From Senegalimassilia faecalis (GTDB lineage: Bacteria; Actinomycetota; Coriobacteriia; Coriobacteriales; Eggerthellaceae): 64,000 nt of DNA. Location: NCBI RefSeq assembly GCF_004135645.1, contig NZ_SDPW01000001.1, positions 620,001 to 684,000 on the forward strand, read 5' to 3'. Positions 29,211 through 38,077 of this stretch are shown in pieces. How positions within the stretch are numbered: position 1 is the first letter of the stretch; each line of letters begins with the position of its first letter. The translations under genes were made by a program, and so were the position numbers. The notes under the pieces are model-generated. The model was not told the origin of the DNA. It made no database searches and saw only the letters and a program-made list of their open reading frames with translations.

Positions 29211-29927
29211 ATGAGAACAACCGCAGCTAGCAATTTGCTTGAGCGAAAACTCGTCCACCACTGCTCCCCCACGCTTGCAGGACTGAAGCCGGCGAATCTT
29301 TTTGTGTGCCGTGAAGGAATCGAGCACGACGACAATCCCGGAATGCGCACGCAAAATAGCCGCCTGAACTCGGGATCCAGCGCGCTCGCACCCGAGCCGT
29401 GCCGGTTCGCCCGCGAACTTGCCGCATGCCGCGCGAAGCTTGAGCCCTGCGGCGTGCGCATCGAAGTGCTGGCGCGCCGCAAAACTGGGCTGCTGTTGTA
29501 CGTCTACCGTCCAACTATGCTGAAAGCAAGCCTTTCGCAGCCCAACATTGTCCAGTACCTGCAAAGCGAAGGCTACAACCCTGCCGACCTTTCTGCCTGC
29601 ATCCTGAAACTGCACCGCCGCATCTGCGGCACCGACCTTGCCGCCACGCTTTCGGAAAGTTGCGCATTCCCCCACGAAATCGGTTTCTTCTTGGGCTACC
29701 CCTTCGACGACGTCATCGGTTTCATCGAGAACAAGGGCGAAAACTGCCTGTGCACCGGCTGCTGGAAGGTGTACAGCCAGCAACGCGACGCGCAAGCGTG
29801 CTTCTGCTGCTACAAAACGTGCACCTCGGCCTACGAAGACCTGTACGACGAGGGCGTGCCCATTGACTGCCTGGCCACGCTCGACGACAACTTCCCCGCA
29901 GCCGAGGCATTCGCCGCAGCAGGTTGA
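29211..29927 (+). CDS. DUF3793 family protein
   Basis: A 238-residue soluble protein of unknown function. The DUF3793 hallmark is in the C-terminal half: FPHEIGFFLGYPFDDVIGFI followed by a Cys-rich CLCTGCWKVY and later CFCCYKTC, which could bind a metal or flavin-linked cluster. The N-terminal ~45 residues (rich in Asn and Ser) are not part of the family core. The ATG follows TAGGAGGC. The family is often encoded next to flavodoxins, as here (99 bp away), which suggests a role in electron transfer or iron limitation (inference). Confidence 0.8.
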   Translation: MRTTAASNLLERKLVHHCSPTLAGLKPANLFVCREGIEHDDNPGMRTQNSRLNSGSSALAPEPCRFARELAACRAKLEPCGVRIEVLARRKTGLLLYVYRPTMLKASLSQPNIVQYLQSEGYNPADLSACILKLHRRICGTDLAATLSESCAFPHEIGFFLGYPFDDVIGFIENKGENCLCTGCWKVYSQQRDAQACFCCYKTCTSAYEDLYDEGVPIDCLATLDDNFPAAEAFAAAG

Positions 29928-30025
29928 AGGCCAAAGACCCTGCGCCTTGCGCTCGGCGCGCTTGAGCAGCGCCCCGGTCGTTCGGCACAGACCGACATTT
30001 CACACACAAACGAAAGGATTTTCCC

Positions 30026-30445
30026 ATGAGCAAAGTAGCAGTGGTTTTCTGGAGCGGCACGGGCAACACCGAGGCCATGGCCGATCTGGTGGCACAGGGC
30101 GCACGCGCCGCAGGAGCAACCGCCGACATCATCCAGTGCGGCGATTTCAGCGCCGACCGCATCGCCGACTACGACGCCTTTGCGTTCGGCTGCCCCGCCA
30201 TGGGCGACGAAGAGCTTGAGGACGGCGAATTCCTGCCTATGTACGACGAAGTTGAGCCGGCGCTTTCCGGCCAGAAGGTGGCGCTGTTCGGCTCCTACGA
30301 TTGGAACGACGGCGAATGGATGGAGCTGTGGGAGCAGCGCGCCGAAGAAGCCGGCTTGAACGTGGTGGATAGCGTCATCGCGAAAGACTATCCCGACGAC
30401 GATGCCGCAACCGACTGCATGCGTCTTGGAGCTCAACTGGCATAA
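30026..30445 (+). CDS. flavodoxin
   Basis: A 139-residue FMN-binding electron carrier. The FMN phosphate loop is SGTGNTE (10-16). The other FMN loops are around GCPAMGDEELEDGEF and FGSYDWNDGEW. The protein is very acidic, as usual for flavodoxins. The ATG follows GAAAGGA. It probably forms an operon with the DUF3793 gene and ends at a terminator. Confidence 0.93.
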   Translation: MSKVAVVFWSGTGNTEAMADLVAQGARAAGATADIIQCGDFSADRIADYDAFAFGCPAMGDEELEDGEFLPMYDEVEPALSGQKVALFGSYDWNDGEWMELWEQRAEEAGLNVVDSVIAKDYPDDDAATDCMRLGAQLA

Positions 30446-30452
30446 CGCAGCG

Positions 30453-30497
30453 GCGGCTAGACCACTTGCAAAGCGCTGGTCTAGCCGCTATTTCGAT
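30453..30497 (+). terminator. intrinsic terminator of flavodoxin
   Basis: GCGGCTAGACCA (30453-30464) pairs with TGGTCTAGCCGC (30477-30488), followed by TATTTCGATTT. It can also serve the convergent gene. Confidence 0.75.
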
Positions 30498-30512
30498 TTC
30501 CCGCCGCGTCTC

Positions 30513-30881
30513 TTATCGCTGTATCACGTAGTAGCCGGCATCGCGCAAAACGTCTTTCGCGCGCCCCATGTCAAGCGGCTGCTTGGACAGCACGTGGGCG
30601 TTCTTTTCCGCAAGGTTGACGCGCGCCCACACGCCATCGATGCCGTTCAGTGCATTTTCCACGGCAGCCACGCACTTTTCGCAAGTCATGCCGCCAACGG
30701 GCACATCGGTGGTGTACGGATAGTTCGCCTCGTCGGTATCAGTCACGTGCACGCGACGGGCCTTCTTCGCGCTTTTCTTGCCGCAGCACGACCCATCGCC
30801 GGAAAACGTGCGGATAGCCTGCCGTCCAGCAAAAAAGCCAGCGACAACGATTGCTATGCAGATAATCACGGTTGCGACCAT
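30513..30881 (-). CDS. membrane-anchored heavy-metal-associated (HMA) domain protein
   Basis: A 122-residue protein with one N-terminal membrane segment (MVATVIICIAIVVAGFFAG), a basic linker containing a CC pair (SCCGKKSAKK), and a C-terminal HMA domain with the metal motif GMTCEKC. The arrangement resembles small proteins encoded near ferrous-iron or copper transporters, but no transporter gene is adjacent. The ATG at 30881 follows GAGGAGG. It probably binds Cu+ or another soft metal. Confidence 0.85.
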   Translation of the reverse strand: MVATVIICIAIVVAGFFAGRQAIRTFSGDGSCCGKKSAKKARRVHVTDTDEANYPYTTDVPVGGMTCEKCVAAVENALNGIDGVWARVNLAEKNAHVLSKQPLDMGRAKDVLRDAGYYVIQR

Positions 30882-30911
30882 AGCTTCCTCCTCATAACTT
30901 CTGAAACTTAA

Positions 30912-31469
30912 CCGATTGTAACACTTTGGCGCAACCAGGCCATTTACTTCTGCTTCTTCAGCATGGCGGGCCATTGGATGGAAATCCTTTACTGCAGCTT
31001 CATGAATATCTTCGGCATCGTGGACGCCGATTCGCTGGTGTGAGACAACCCCCTGCATCCGTTCATGGTATACGGCATCGGCGTGCTGGTGTGCGCCATC
31101 GCCCTGGTGCCGCTACGCATCCAGCTGGCAAAACGTCGCAAAACCATGTGGGGCGCCGCACTGGAATTCTTCGTCATCACCGTGCTGGTGTGCATGGCTA
31201 TGGAGCTTGCCATGGGCTTTCTGCTCAACCAGCCCGATGCCGCGGGCAACTACCCGCTGTGGGACAACTCGCAACTGCCCGGCAACATTTTGGGCCAGGC
31301 GTGGATCGTGAACGACATCTGCCTGGGCGTCGTGGCCATGCTGTACACGTGGGTCATCTACCCGCTGTGCCAAAAGGCGCTGGCAAAAGTGCCCATCCGC
31401 GTCATGCGCCCCGCTGCGGCAATCGTTGTTGCGGGCTTTGTGGTGCTGTGCGTGGTGAAATTCGCGTAA
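30912..31469 (+). pseudogene. CmpB-like (putative ABC-transporter type IV) membrane protein, broken
   Basis: One frame from 30912 to 31469 encodes a multi-pass membrane protein (IYFCFFSMAGHWMEILY at the start, YPLWDNSQLPGNILGQAW later) that resembles the ABC_trans_CmpB family. It is interrupted by TGA at 31041-31043, where the context LV-stop-DNPLHPF suggests a former Trp (TGG to TGA). No start codon with a ribosome binding site exists upstream, so the 5' end also seems lost. The intact part after the stop (ATG 31065, 134 codons, four helices) has no ribosome binding site. Family assignment is moderate. Confidence 0.6.
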
Positions 31470-31689
31470 GTACGGCAACACCGCCGCACGTTTGGCGGCG
31501 TTTCCCGAAATTAGTTACCGAAGAGCGTAACCGTGCTTGGCATCATTCGCACTGCCCCGCAGCAACTCCTTCGTGCGGACGCAGCACAACGCTATCACAA
31601 AGAGCACATCGTAACATTTGCCGTTTTCCCTGGTCAAAATCTCTTTTCGCCCGTAAGACCTATAATTTTGCTAGGCTTATCGCTCATCA

Positions 31690-31729
31690 CGCGCGCCGGG
31701 TATCGATAATTCGAAATACCCGGCGCGCG
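31690..31729. promoter_or_regulatory. 14-bp perfect inverted repeat upstream of the sulfhydrylase gene
   Basis: Left arm 31690-31703, right arm 31716-31729, with a 12-nt loop that itself contains TCGATAATTCGA. Neither strand has a T-run after it, so it is not a normal terminator. It ends 18 bp upstream of the -35 box at 31748, where an operator for a dimeric regulator could lie. The rest of the 372-bp gap shows no gene. Confidence 0.5.
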
Positions 31730-31747
31730 GAATCTCCTATATCCCTA

Positions 31748-31776
31748 TTGACCCACTTCCTTTGCTTCGGTATAAC
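31748..31776 (+). promoter_or_regulatory. promoter of O-acetylhomoserine sulfhydrylase
   Basis: TTGACC (31748-31753), exactly 17 bp, then TATAAC (31771-31776). The leader to the ATG at 31842 is about 58 nt. Confidence 0.75.
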
Positions 31777-31841
31777 TAACATCCGTCATCACGTTATACA
31801 AAAACAAGAAAGCAATAGTCATCGGTTTAGGAGATAACGAA

Positions 31842-33137
31842 ATGTCTGAGAAAGCGAAGTACGCCTTTGAAACCCTGCAGGTCCACGCCGGCCAGGAGCA
31901 GCCCGATCCAGCCACTGATTCCCGCGCCGTGCCGATCTACCTGACGTCGTCCTACGTGTTCAAGGACGCCGCCACCGCTGCCGGCCGCTTCGGCCTGACC
32001 GAGCCCGGCAACATCTACAGCCGCCTGACCAACCCCACCGTCAGCATCTTCGAAGAGCGCGTTGCCGCGCTTGAGGGAGGCGTTGGGTCCCTGGGCGTTG
32101 CCACCGGTTCTGCTGCCATCACCATCGCCGTGCAGAACATCGCCACGGCCGGCGACCACATCGTGTCCTCCACGAACCTGTACGGCGGCACGCTGAACCT
32201 GTTCGAGCACACGCTGGCTGATCAGGGCCTTTCCACCACGTTCGTCAACCCCGCCGACCTGGACGCCGTCGAGGCCGCCATCCAGGACAACACGAAGCTG
32301 TTGTACGCCGAAACGCTGGGCAACCCCAACTCCGACGTGCTTGACCTTGAGGCTTGGGCCGACATCGCGCATCGTCACAACGTGCCGCTTATCGTTGACG
32401 CCACCTTCTCCACGCCCTACCTGCTGCGCCCCATCGAGCACGGTGCCGACGTCGTCGTGCATTCCGCTACGAAGTTCATCGGCGGCCACGGCACGGCCAT
32501 GGGCGGCGTGATCACCGACGCCGGCAAGTTCGACTGGGCCGCCAACGCCGATAAATTCCCCGGCGTTGCCAAGCCCAACCCCAGCTATCACGGCGTGGTG
32601 TTCACCGAAGCCGCCGGCGAGGCTGCCTACATCACGAAGGCCCGCGCCACGCTGCTGCGCGACCAGGGCGCAACGCTTTCGCCGTTCAACGCCTGGCTGC
32701 TGCTGCTCGGCCTTGAAACGCTGTCCCTGCGCGTCGATCGCCACGTGGAGAACGCGCTGAAGGTTGTCGAGTTCCTGAACAACCACCCGCAGGTTGCTTC
32801 CGTGAACCACCCGTCGCTGGCCACCGGCCGCGCCAAGGAGCTGTACGAACAGTACTATCCCAATGGCGCCGGCTCCATCTTCACGTTCGATGTGAAGGGC
32901 ACGGCCGACGATGCCCGCAAGTTCACTGAAAGCCTGAGCCTATTCAGCCTGCTGGCCAACGTTGCTGACGTGAAGTCCCTGGTCATCCACCCGGCTTCCA
33001 CCACGCACTCCCAGCTGACCGAAGAGGAGCTGCTGGCCGCCGGCATCAAGCCCACCACCGTGCGCCTGTCCATCGGCACCGAGAACATCGACGACATCAT
33101 CGCCGACCTGGCCGCCGGCTTCGAAGCCATCAAGTAG
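31842..33137 (+). CDS. O-acetylhomoserine aminocarboxypropyltransferase (sulfhydrylase)
   Basis: A PLP enzyme of the Cys/Met metabolism family that makes homocysteine from O-acetylhomoserine and sulfide (MetY type). The PLP Lys is K211 in [10 protein letters not shown]. Other family blocks are [29 protein letters not shown], and [11 protein letters not shown] near the C-terminus. Length 431 fits MetY rather than cystathionine lyases (~380). The ATG follows TAGGAGA. It is a single gene with its own promoter and terminator. Confidence 0.94.
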   Translation: MSEKAKYAFETLQVHAGQEQPDPATDSRAVPIYLTSSYVFKDAATAAGRFGLTEPGNIYSRLTNPTVSIFEERVAALEGGVGSLGVATGSAAITIAVQNIATAGDHIVSSTNLYGGTLNLFEHTLADQGLSTTFVNPADLDAVEAAIQDNTKLLYAETLGNPNSDVLDLEAWADIAHRHNVPLIVDATFSTPYLLRPIEHGADVVVHSATKFIGGHGTAMGGVITDAGKFDWAANADKFPGVAKPNPSYHGVVFTEAAGEAAYITKARATLLRDQGATLSPFNAWLLLLGLETLSLRVDRHVENALKVVEFLNNHPQVASVNHPSLATGRAKELYEQYYPNGAGSIFTFDVKGTADDARKFTESLSLFSLLANVADVKSLVIHPASTTHSQLTEEELLAAGIKPTTVRLSIGTENIDDIIADLAAGFEAIK

Positions 33138-33231
33138 CCTACCCCTCAACAAGCGCGAAGGCGAATCGCCGCGCTGACGTGCTCTGCATGTTTCCTTGGC
33201 TGCGCAAGCTTGGCCTTTGGCAGCCAAGCAA

Positions 33232-33267
33232 AAGCCCGCTCAACTCCCCATTGAGCGGGCTTTCTTG
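33232..33267 (+). terminator. intrinsic terminator of the sulfhydrylase gene
   Basis: A 12-bp stem (33232-33243 with 33251-33262), a 7-nt loop and a T-rich tail. Confidence 0.85.
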
Positions 33268-33458
33268 TATTTGCGAGCCGTTTGACCAGGACTGCAAGAG
33301 GAAAAGAGCGAAGGCCGGAGACGCCGCCGTTTAACGAACCCGCGACACCGCAGGCAATTTAGCTAGACCGGAGCAGCCAGCAGCCGAGGCACCACGAGCG
33401 ACCAGACGCAGCCAATACCCGGGCAGTCGCGTTTCCAAAACCTGCGCGAAAGTGGTTG

Positions 33459-33974
33459 CTACAGCAAGAACCCAACCGCACCCAGCGCAATGCCCAGCAC
33501 AGCGCCGGCAACCACATCGCGCGGAAAATGTACGCCCGACACCACGCGAATGACGGCAAGCGCAACGCCCGCCACCAGCATGGCCGGCCCTGCCCACGCA
33601 AGCGGGCACCACACGCAAAACGTCATGGCTATCACGAAGATGCTGAACGTGTGCCTGCTGGGAAACGAATTGCCCTGCGTATCTTTCGCGATGACGGGCG
33701 CCGCATCGAACACTTCGTAGGGACGCGGCGCGTTGATAGCTTTACGCAAGGCGGTGACCAGCACGAACGATACGCCTGGCACCAGCAGCGCGCACAGCAG
33801 CGGCTTTGCCGGCCAGCCAAACGCAATCTGCCACGCAGCAAGCCATGCGAGCAAGCACGGATACGCCACATACACGGCATTCGTGATGGCCTTGTTCGCC
33901 AGCACAACCGCACGTGTCGCAGCCGGCCGCGCCCGCAGCGCATTCGTCATACGTATGTACGTTGATTTCCTCAT
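33459..33974 (-). CDS. PAP2-family membrane phosphatase
   Basis: A 171-residue integral membrane protein with the three parts of the PAP2 active site: KAINAPRP (residues 78-85), SFPSRH (103-108; PSRH in place of the usual PSGH), and VSGVHFPRD (145-153), with catalytic His and Asp. It probably removes phosphate from a lipid such as undecaprenyl pyrophosphate or phosphatidic acid. ATG 33974 (GGGAAG before it) is chosen; MTNALR eight codons later is an alternative. It lies 8 bp after queF and may be transcribed with the que operon. Confidence 0.88.
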   Translation of the reverse strand: MRKSTYIRMTNALRARPAATRAVVLANKAITNAVYVAYPCLLAWLAAWQIAFGWPAKPLLCALLVPGVSFVLVTALRKAINAPRPYEVFDAAPVIAKDTQGNSFPSRHTFSIFVIAMTFCVWCPLAWAGPAMLVAGVALAVIRVVSGVHFPRDVVAGAVLGIALGAVGFLL

Positions 33975-33982
33975 GCGCTTCC

Positions 33983-34486
33983 CTAGCGGTTGTTCACCGC
34001 TTCCGGATGCAAATCGTGGTTCGCCAGGCGGTCCCACGCAACCTGCTCCCAGCGCGTGCCGGGCTTGCCGTAGTTGCAGTACGGGTCGATGGAAATGCCG
34101 CCACGCGGCAGGAACTTGCCCCACACCTCGATGTACTTCGGGTCCATCAGCGCAATGAGGTCCTTCATGATGACGTTGACGCAATCCTCATGGAAGTCCC
34201 CATGGTTGCGGAAGCTGAACAGGTACAGCTTCAGGCTTTTGCTTTCCACCATGCGGATGTTCGGCACGTACGAGATGTAGATGGTGGCGAAGTCGGGCTG
34301 GCCGGTGATCGGGCACAACGCCGTGAATTCCGGACAGTTGAACTTCACGAAGTAATCGTTGCCCGGGTGCTTGTTCTCGAACGTCTCAAGCACGCTGGGG
34401 TCGTACGTTTGCGGATATCGCACGCCCTGGTTGCCCAAAAGCGACAGGTCGTCAGCGCCTTCGCGCGTAGGTTTTTCGTTCGTCAT
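33983..34486 (-). CDS. queF: NADPH-dependent 7-cyano-7-deazaguanine reductase
   Basis: Reduces preQ0 to preQ1, the last step before insertion into tRNA. This is the short unimodular type (167 residues), with the thioimide-forming Cys58 and Asp65 in [11 protein letters not shown], and the later EDCVN block. The ATG at 34486 follows AAAGGA. It lies 181 bp downstream of queC and is the fourth gene of the preQ1 pathway here. Confidence 0.94.
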   Translation of the reverse strand: MTNEKPTREGADDLSLLGNQGVRYPQTYDPSVLETFENKHPGNDYFVKFNCPEFTALCPITGQPDFATIYISYVPNIRMVESKSLKLYLFSFRNHGDFHEDCVNVIMKDLIALMDPKYIEVWGKFLPRGGISIDPYCNYGKPGTRWEQVAWDRLANHDLHPEAVNNR

Positions 34487-34667
34487 AAGATTCCTTTCAA
34501 GCGTGGATACGTTACGCGCATATCGTTTTATCAGCAAATGAGATGACCTTGAGAAGAAGCAGGCAGCTTCGATATCTTCTACCGCCAAGAGGCCCCGCAG
34601 TTGCTGCAGCTACATTTACCCGAAGGTACTGCGGCCTAATTGCTCGGCAAGGCCGCAGCGCCAAGCC

Positions 34668-35600
34668 CTATTCGCCCGCTTGCGCGCGCTGCGCGTCAAG
34701 CGCATCAAGCAGCGGGTCGCGCACGCCGTTCAGCTCGAACGCGCGATTGCGATCGATGCATGTGCCGCATGCGCCGCACGGGTAGTTGCCTCCCTCGTAG
34801 CAGCTCCATGTCAGTTCATAGGGAACGCCCAGCTCAAGGCCGCGTTTCACGATATCGGCCTTCGACCATTCCACAAACGGCGCCTCCATACGCAGCTCGC
34901 CGCCCGTGCCCTCCATGATGGCAAGGTTCATGGCGTACACGAACTCCAGCGAGCAGTCGGGGTACGCGTTGCCCGCCCAGTCGTCGTGGTGCGCACCGTA
35001 ATACAGCACGCTTGCGCCCAGCGACAGCGCCATGGACGCGGCCGACGACAGGAACAGCCCGTTGCGAAACGGCACGTACGTGCTGACTGGCGCGCCGTTG
35101 CTTTCGTCAAGCTGCTCGGCATAGCTTTCCTCGGGAACCTGGTCGGTGGAGTGCGCAAGCAGGCTGCAGTTGCTGTCGGCAAAAATGGCCGACAGATCCA
35201 AAAACCGCTGCTCAACGCCGTAATACGTCGCAACGGCCTTCGCGCTTTCAATCTCTTTCTCGTGGCGTTGGCCATACGAGATGCTCAGCGCGAACACGTT
35301 TTCGGCGCCATAACGCTCAACCGCCATGGCCAGAAGCGTGGTGGAATCCACGCCGCCGCTGCATAGCACCAGCGCCTTTTGCCCCTCTTGCGACGCTCCC
35401 AGCTGCGGGCCGGCCGCCTTGTGCGCCGCTGCCGCAGCAGCGAACGACCCGAACGAACGGGGGCTCTCGTTCGCCGCAGTGCCGGACGCGGCCGTAGCGT
35501 TGTGCGACTCTTCGCCGACAGCTGCCGTTCCAAAGGCGCCTTCGCGAACCGCAGCCGCGGCTTGCGCCAACGACGGGAACACTTTGTTGGATTCTTTCAT
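34668..35600 (-). CDS. queC: 7-cyano-7-deazaguanine synthase
   Basis: Converts 7-carboxy-7-deazaguanine to preQ0 using ATP and ammonia. The PP-loop is SGGVDS (81-86), and the C-terminal zinc site uses C267, C275, C278 and C281 (CYEGGNYPCGACGTC). The catalytic domain begins at about residue 74. The first ~73 residues are an Ala/Ser-rich, low-complexity extension, not part of QueC in other bacteria. The stop of queE lies 5 bp upstream of the ATG. Third gene of the operon. Confidence 0.93.
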   Translation of the reverse strand: MKESNKVFPSLAQAAAAVREGAFGTAAVGEESHNATAASGTAANESPRSFGSFAAAAAAHKAAGPQLGASQEGQKALVLCSGGVDSTTLLAMAVERYGAENVFALSISYGQRHEKEIESAKAVATYYGVEQRFLDLSAIFADSNCSLLAHSTDQVPEESYAEQLDESNGAPVSTYVPFRNGLFLSSAASMALSLGASVLYYGAHHDDWAGNAYPDCSLEFVYAMNLAIMEGTGGELRMEAPFVEWSKADIVKRGLELGVPYELTWSCYEGGNYPCGACGTCIDRNRAFELNGVRDPLLDALDAQRAQAGE

Positions 35601-35605
35601 GCCTG

Positions 35606-36442
35606 CTACACGCCCCTCTCAACGTTAGGCCAGATGATCTTGTGCAACTGCAGCTGAGCCGTTGCCCATATCATGCCGTTTTCCTGCATGAACTCGACGA
35701 TGCGCGCCGGCTCGATGCGCCCGAAGCACGGGCTGAGGTACACCGGAACGCGCCCGGGCAGGTCAAGCTGCCGCGCAACTTCAAGCACGCGCGGCAGATC
35801 GCTTTCGGCGCACACGAATTTCACGGCATCGCGCGCATCAAGCAGCGCGAAATTGGTGGGCAGCATGCGCGCCTCCATACCGCTTGAAGGCAGCTTCCAG
35901 TCCACGGTAAACGTGAGCGCACCGGGCGCCACGCCGCGAAGCTGCTGCCGCAAATTGGCAAGTTCTGCCAGGTCAGCGGCCCCGTTCGTTTCAACTTCCA
36001 CGCGCAAGCCATGCCCGGTCGGGCCCGCTTCGCCGCACAGCACGCGCACCAGCTGCGCAAGATGCGGTTGCAGCACCGGCTCGCCACCGGTCAGCGTCAC
36101 GCACTCCACGCCCGTTTCGCGCACCCACGCCACCAGCGCCGCAACCGTTTCCGATTGCACGGCAGCACCCGGCTCGTTCGCCCACATCGTGTCGCAATAC
36201 GAGCAGCGCAAGTTGCAGCCCGCAAAGCGAATGAACGCCGCCAGCTTGCCCGCGCAGCGCCCTTCGCCGTTGATGCTGATGAATTTCTCCACCACCGGCA
36301 TGGCGGCGCAGCCCGCCTCGGCGCCGTTGCCGCCAAGCAGTGCAGACGCTTCGCTCGCATCGGGCGAAGAAGCACCGGCACACACTGCCGCCTGCTTGGC
36401 TTGACGCGCGCCGCCGCGCGGCTCGCAAACCGCAGGTTGCAC
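35606..36442 (-). CDS. queE: 7-carboxy-7-deazaguanine synthase
   Basis: A radical SAM enzyme that contracts 6-carboxytetrahydropterin to 7-carboxy-7-deazaguanine. The cluster is C76-X3-C80-X2-C83 in CNLRCSYC, with FISINGEG before it and LTGGEPVLQ after it. I chose GTG 36442, which follows the queD stop and has AGGGAA at a good distance. An ATG at 36502 would lie inside queD, and ATG 36301 would remove the Ala-rich N-terminal tail of about 47 residues. Second gene of the operon. Confidence 0.9.
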   Translation of the reverse strand: MQPAVCEPRGGARQAKQAAVCAGASSPDASEASALLGGNGAEAGCAAMPVVEKFISINGEGRCAGKLAAFIRFAGCNLRCSYCDTMWANEPGAAVQSETVAALVAWVRETGVECVTLTGGEPVLQPHLAQLVRVLCGEAGPTGHGLRVEVETNGAADLAELANLRQQLRGVAPGALTFTVDWKLPSSGMEARMLPTNFALLDARDAVKFVCAESDLPRVLEVARQLDLPGRVPVYLSPCFGRIEPARIVEFMQENGMIWATAQLQLHKIIWPNVERGV

Positions 36443-36455
36443 GTTGTTTTCCCTG

Positions 36456-36875
36456 CTAGGCACGGTAAATCGCGCAGTTGTTCGGGGTTTCGTACACGTC
36501 AACCTGCGACACCGGGAAGCCCTTGGCGGCCAGCTTGTCGAAGAAATAGCGCGCCAGATTCTCCGCCGTGGTGCGGAACGGCATCATGGAAAGCGTGAAG
36601 CCCTCTTTGTGCAGGCATTCAAGCGTTTCGGGCATAAGCGAACCCTCTTCCACCACGAACGAATGGTCAAGCTCCTCGGTCAAATCGCGCAGCGCACGCT
36701 TGAACTCGGCGAAATCGATGACCATGTCCTTGTGCGTACCCTCGGTTTGCAGCTCCGCCTGCTCCAGATACGCCACCACGCGCCAACGGTGGCCGTGCAG
36801 GTTCTCGCACTTGCCGTGATAATCCGTCAGAAAATGAGCTGCATCGAAGCTGCTCTCCGTTTTCAAGCCATACAT
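36456..36875 (-). CDS. queD: 6-carboxy-5,6,7,8-tetrahydropterin synthase
   Basis: Makes 6-carboxytetrahydropterin from dihydroneopterin triphosphate. The zinc ligands are H14, H27 and H29, and the catalytic Cys is C23 (HGKCENLHGH). The C-terminal YETPNNCAIY block is conserved. At 139 residues it is slightly longer than average. The ATG at 36875 follows AAAGGC. First gene of the operon, behind the preQ1 riboswitch. No folE is present, so GTP cyclohydrolase I must be encoded elsewhere. Confidence 0.94.
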   Translation of the reverse strand: MYGLKTESSFDAAHFLTDYHGKCENLHGHRWRVVAYLEQAELQTEGTHKDMVIDFAEFKRALRDLTEELDHSFVVEEGSLMPETLECLHKEGFTLSMMPFRTTAENLARYFFDKLAAKGFPVSQVDVYETPNNCAIYRA

Positions 36876-37061
36876 AGCAAAAGCCTTTCCCGTAAAGCGA
36901 AAACCGCCGTCGGAAAAGGCCCTTGTATCGCGCGTTACCTGCCACGATGCGCGCAAACACCGCATTCGCCGCGCCGCAGAAACCGCGTCCGCCCGCGCGA
37001 GCCATGCCCAGCCGCACAAGACGCAGCACCGGCAGCTCCCGCTGCGAAAGCAAGCAAAGGT

Positions 37062-37101
37062 ACCTAGTTTTGTTTACCGACAGGAGGTTTTCGAACTGTC
37101 C
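37062..37101 (-). promoter_or_regulatory. preQ1-I-like riboswitch upstream of queD
   Basis: On the minus strand GACAG pairs with CTGTC around a loop that starts TTCGAAAACCTC, and an A-rich tail with AAACAAAACTAGG follows. ACCT in the loop can pair with AGGT after the tail to form the H-type pseudoknot. The GTTC start of the loop and the A-rich-CTA tail match preQ1 class I. It sits ~190 nt before queD, the pathway whose product it senses. Class assignment was done by eye. Confidence 0.72.
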
Positions 37102-37117
37102 ATTTCGTTGTGCAGCA

Positions 37118-37123
37118 AGTATA
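37118..37123 (-). promoter_or_regulatory. possible -10 box of the que operon
   Basis: TATACT on the minus strand, 17 bp before the riboswitch. No convincing -35 is present in the GC-rich sequence upstream. The remaining sequence of the queD leader and up to 37313 shows no gene. Confidence 0.45.
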
Positions 37124-37313
37124 CCGCGCCGCGAAAGCCGCCGCGCGCCCTTCGCACGATTACCGCAAGCGCGAAACGTTACCACTGCTCTGTCTGCAGC
37201 ATGGCGCGCCGATGGTCCATCAACGCTTGCAAACAAGACTCACCCGAGCCACCGTAGCGTCTTTACCGCCGCCGAAATGCCTCGCGAAAAGGCCGTACGG
37301 CGCATCGATTCCG

Positions 37314-37967
37314 TTAGCGAAGCCCCAAAACGCCCTTCACAAGTTCGTCCCACGTATGCGCCACGAACGTGGGATTTTCGGCCGCAAGCCGCGCTTCGTC
37401 GAACATGCCCCAGGTCACGGCCGCTGCTTTCGTGCCGGCCGCATTCCCGGCCTGCAAATCGAACGGAGCATCGCCCACGTACAGGCACTCAGCTGGCGCG
37501 AAGCCGAGTATTTCGCAGCCGCGCTGCACCGGCTGCGGATCGGGCTTGGGACGCTCGACGTCGTCCCACCCCACGCAGCAATCCAGGTACTGCGCCGCGC
37601 CGACCACCTCAAGCCCGTGCCACGCTACCTCATGGCGCTTCGACGTGACCACGCCCAGATTCAAGCCCGCCGACGCCAGCTTCGCCAGCGCTTCGACGGT
37701 GCCGGGAAACGCCTTGATCATCTGGTCGTGCACCGTTTTGTTATGCGCGCGGTACGCCTCGCAGAACCGCTCCTGCAACTGCGGGTCATCGGTGAAATCA
37801 CGCACCTGTACCGAAAGCGGCTGCCCAACCTTTTGCAGGTACTCTTCATCGCTGAGCTGCCGGCCAAGCACCGCCGGCCCCGCATAGCGAAAACTCGCAA
37901 GGATAAGATCATGCGAATCGACCAACGTTCCATCGTTGTCGAACAGCACTGCTTTCAGGCCTGCCAT
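37314..37967 (-). CDS. HAD-superfamily phosphatase (phosphoglycolate/pyrophosphatase-like)
   Basis: A 217-residue hydrolase of HAD subfamily IA. Motif I is FDNDGTLVDS with D10 and D12, motif II is VVTSK, and motif III/IV is RPKPDPQP followed by YVGDAPFDLQAG. It resembles Gph and PpaX in length and layout, but the substrate cannot be predicted. The ATG at 37967 follows AAGGAG. It lies downstream of the tRNA gene and its terminator. Confidence 0.88.
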   Translation of the reverse strand: MAGLKAVLFDNDGTLVDSHDLILASFRYAGPAVLGRQLSDEEYLQKVGQPLSVQVRDFTDDPQLQERFCEAYRAHNKTVHDQMIKAFPGTVEALAKLASAGLNLGVVTSKRHEVAWHGLEVVGAAQYLDCCVGWDDVERPKPDPQPVQRGCEILGFAPAECLYVGDAPFDLQAGNAAGTKAAAVTWGMFDEARLAAENPTFVAHTWDELVKGVLGLR

Positions 37968-38077
37968 GTTTCTCCTTCGATAATGAGCGGCCTTTGCGAA
38001 AAGCCCGGCAAATCGACGGTCCCCGCGCTTCCGACGAGCTCCCGCCTTCCGGCGTGAACCCTTTTGGCCTCCGACAT

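Noticed and set aside
31041-31043. TGA as a selenocysteine codon in the CmpB-like gene
   Set aside because: The context fits Trp, no SECIS-like hairpin is evident right after it, the family is not redox-active, and the 5' end is also missing.
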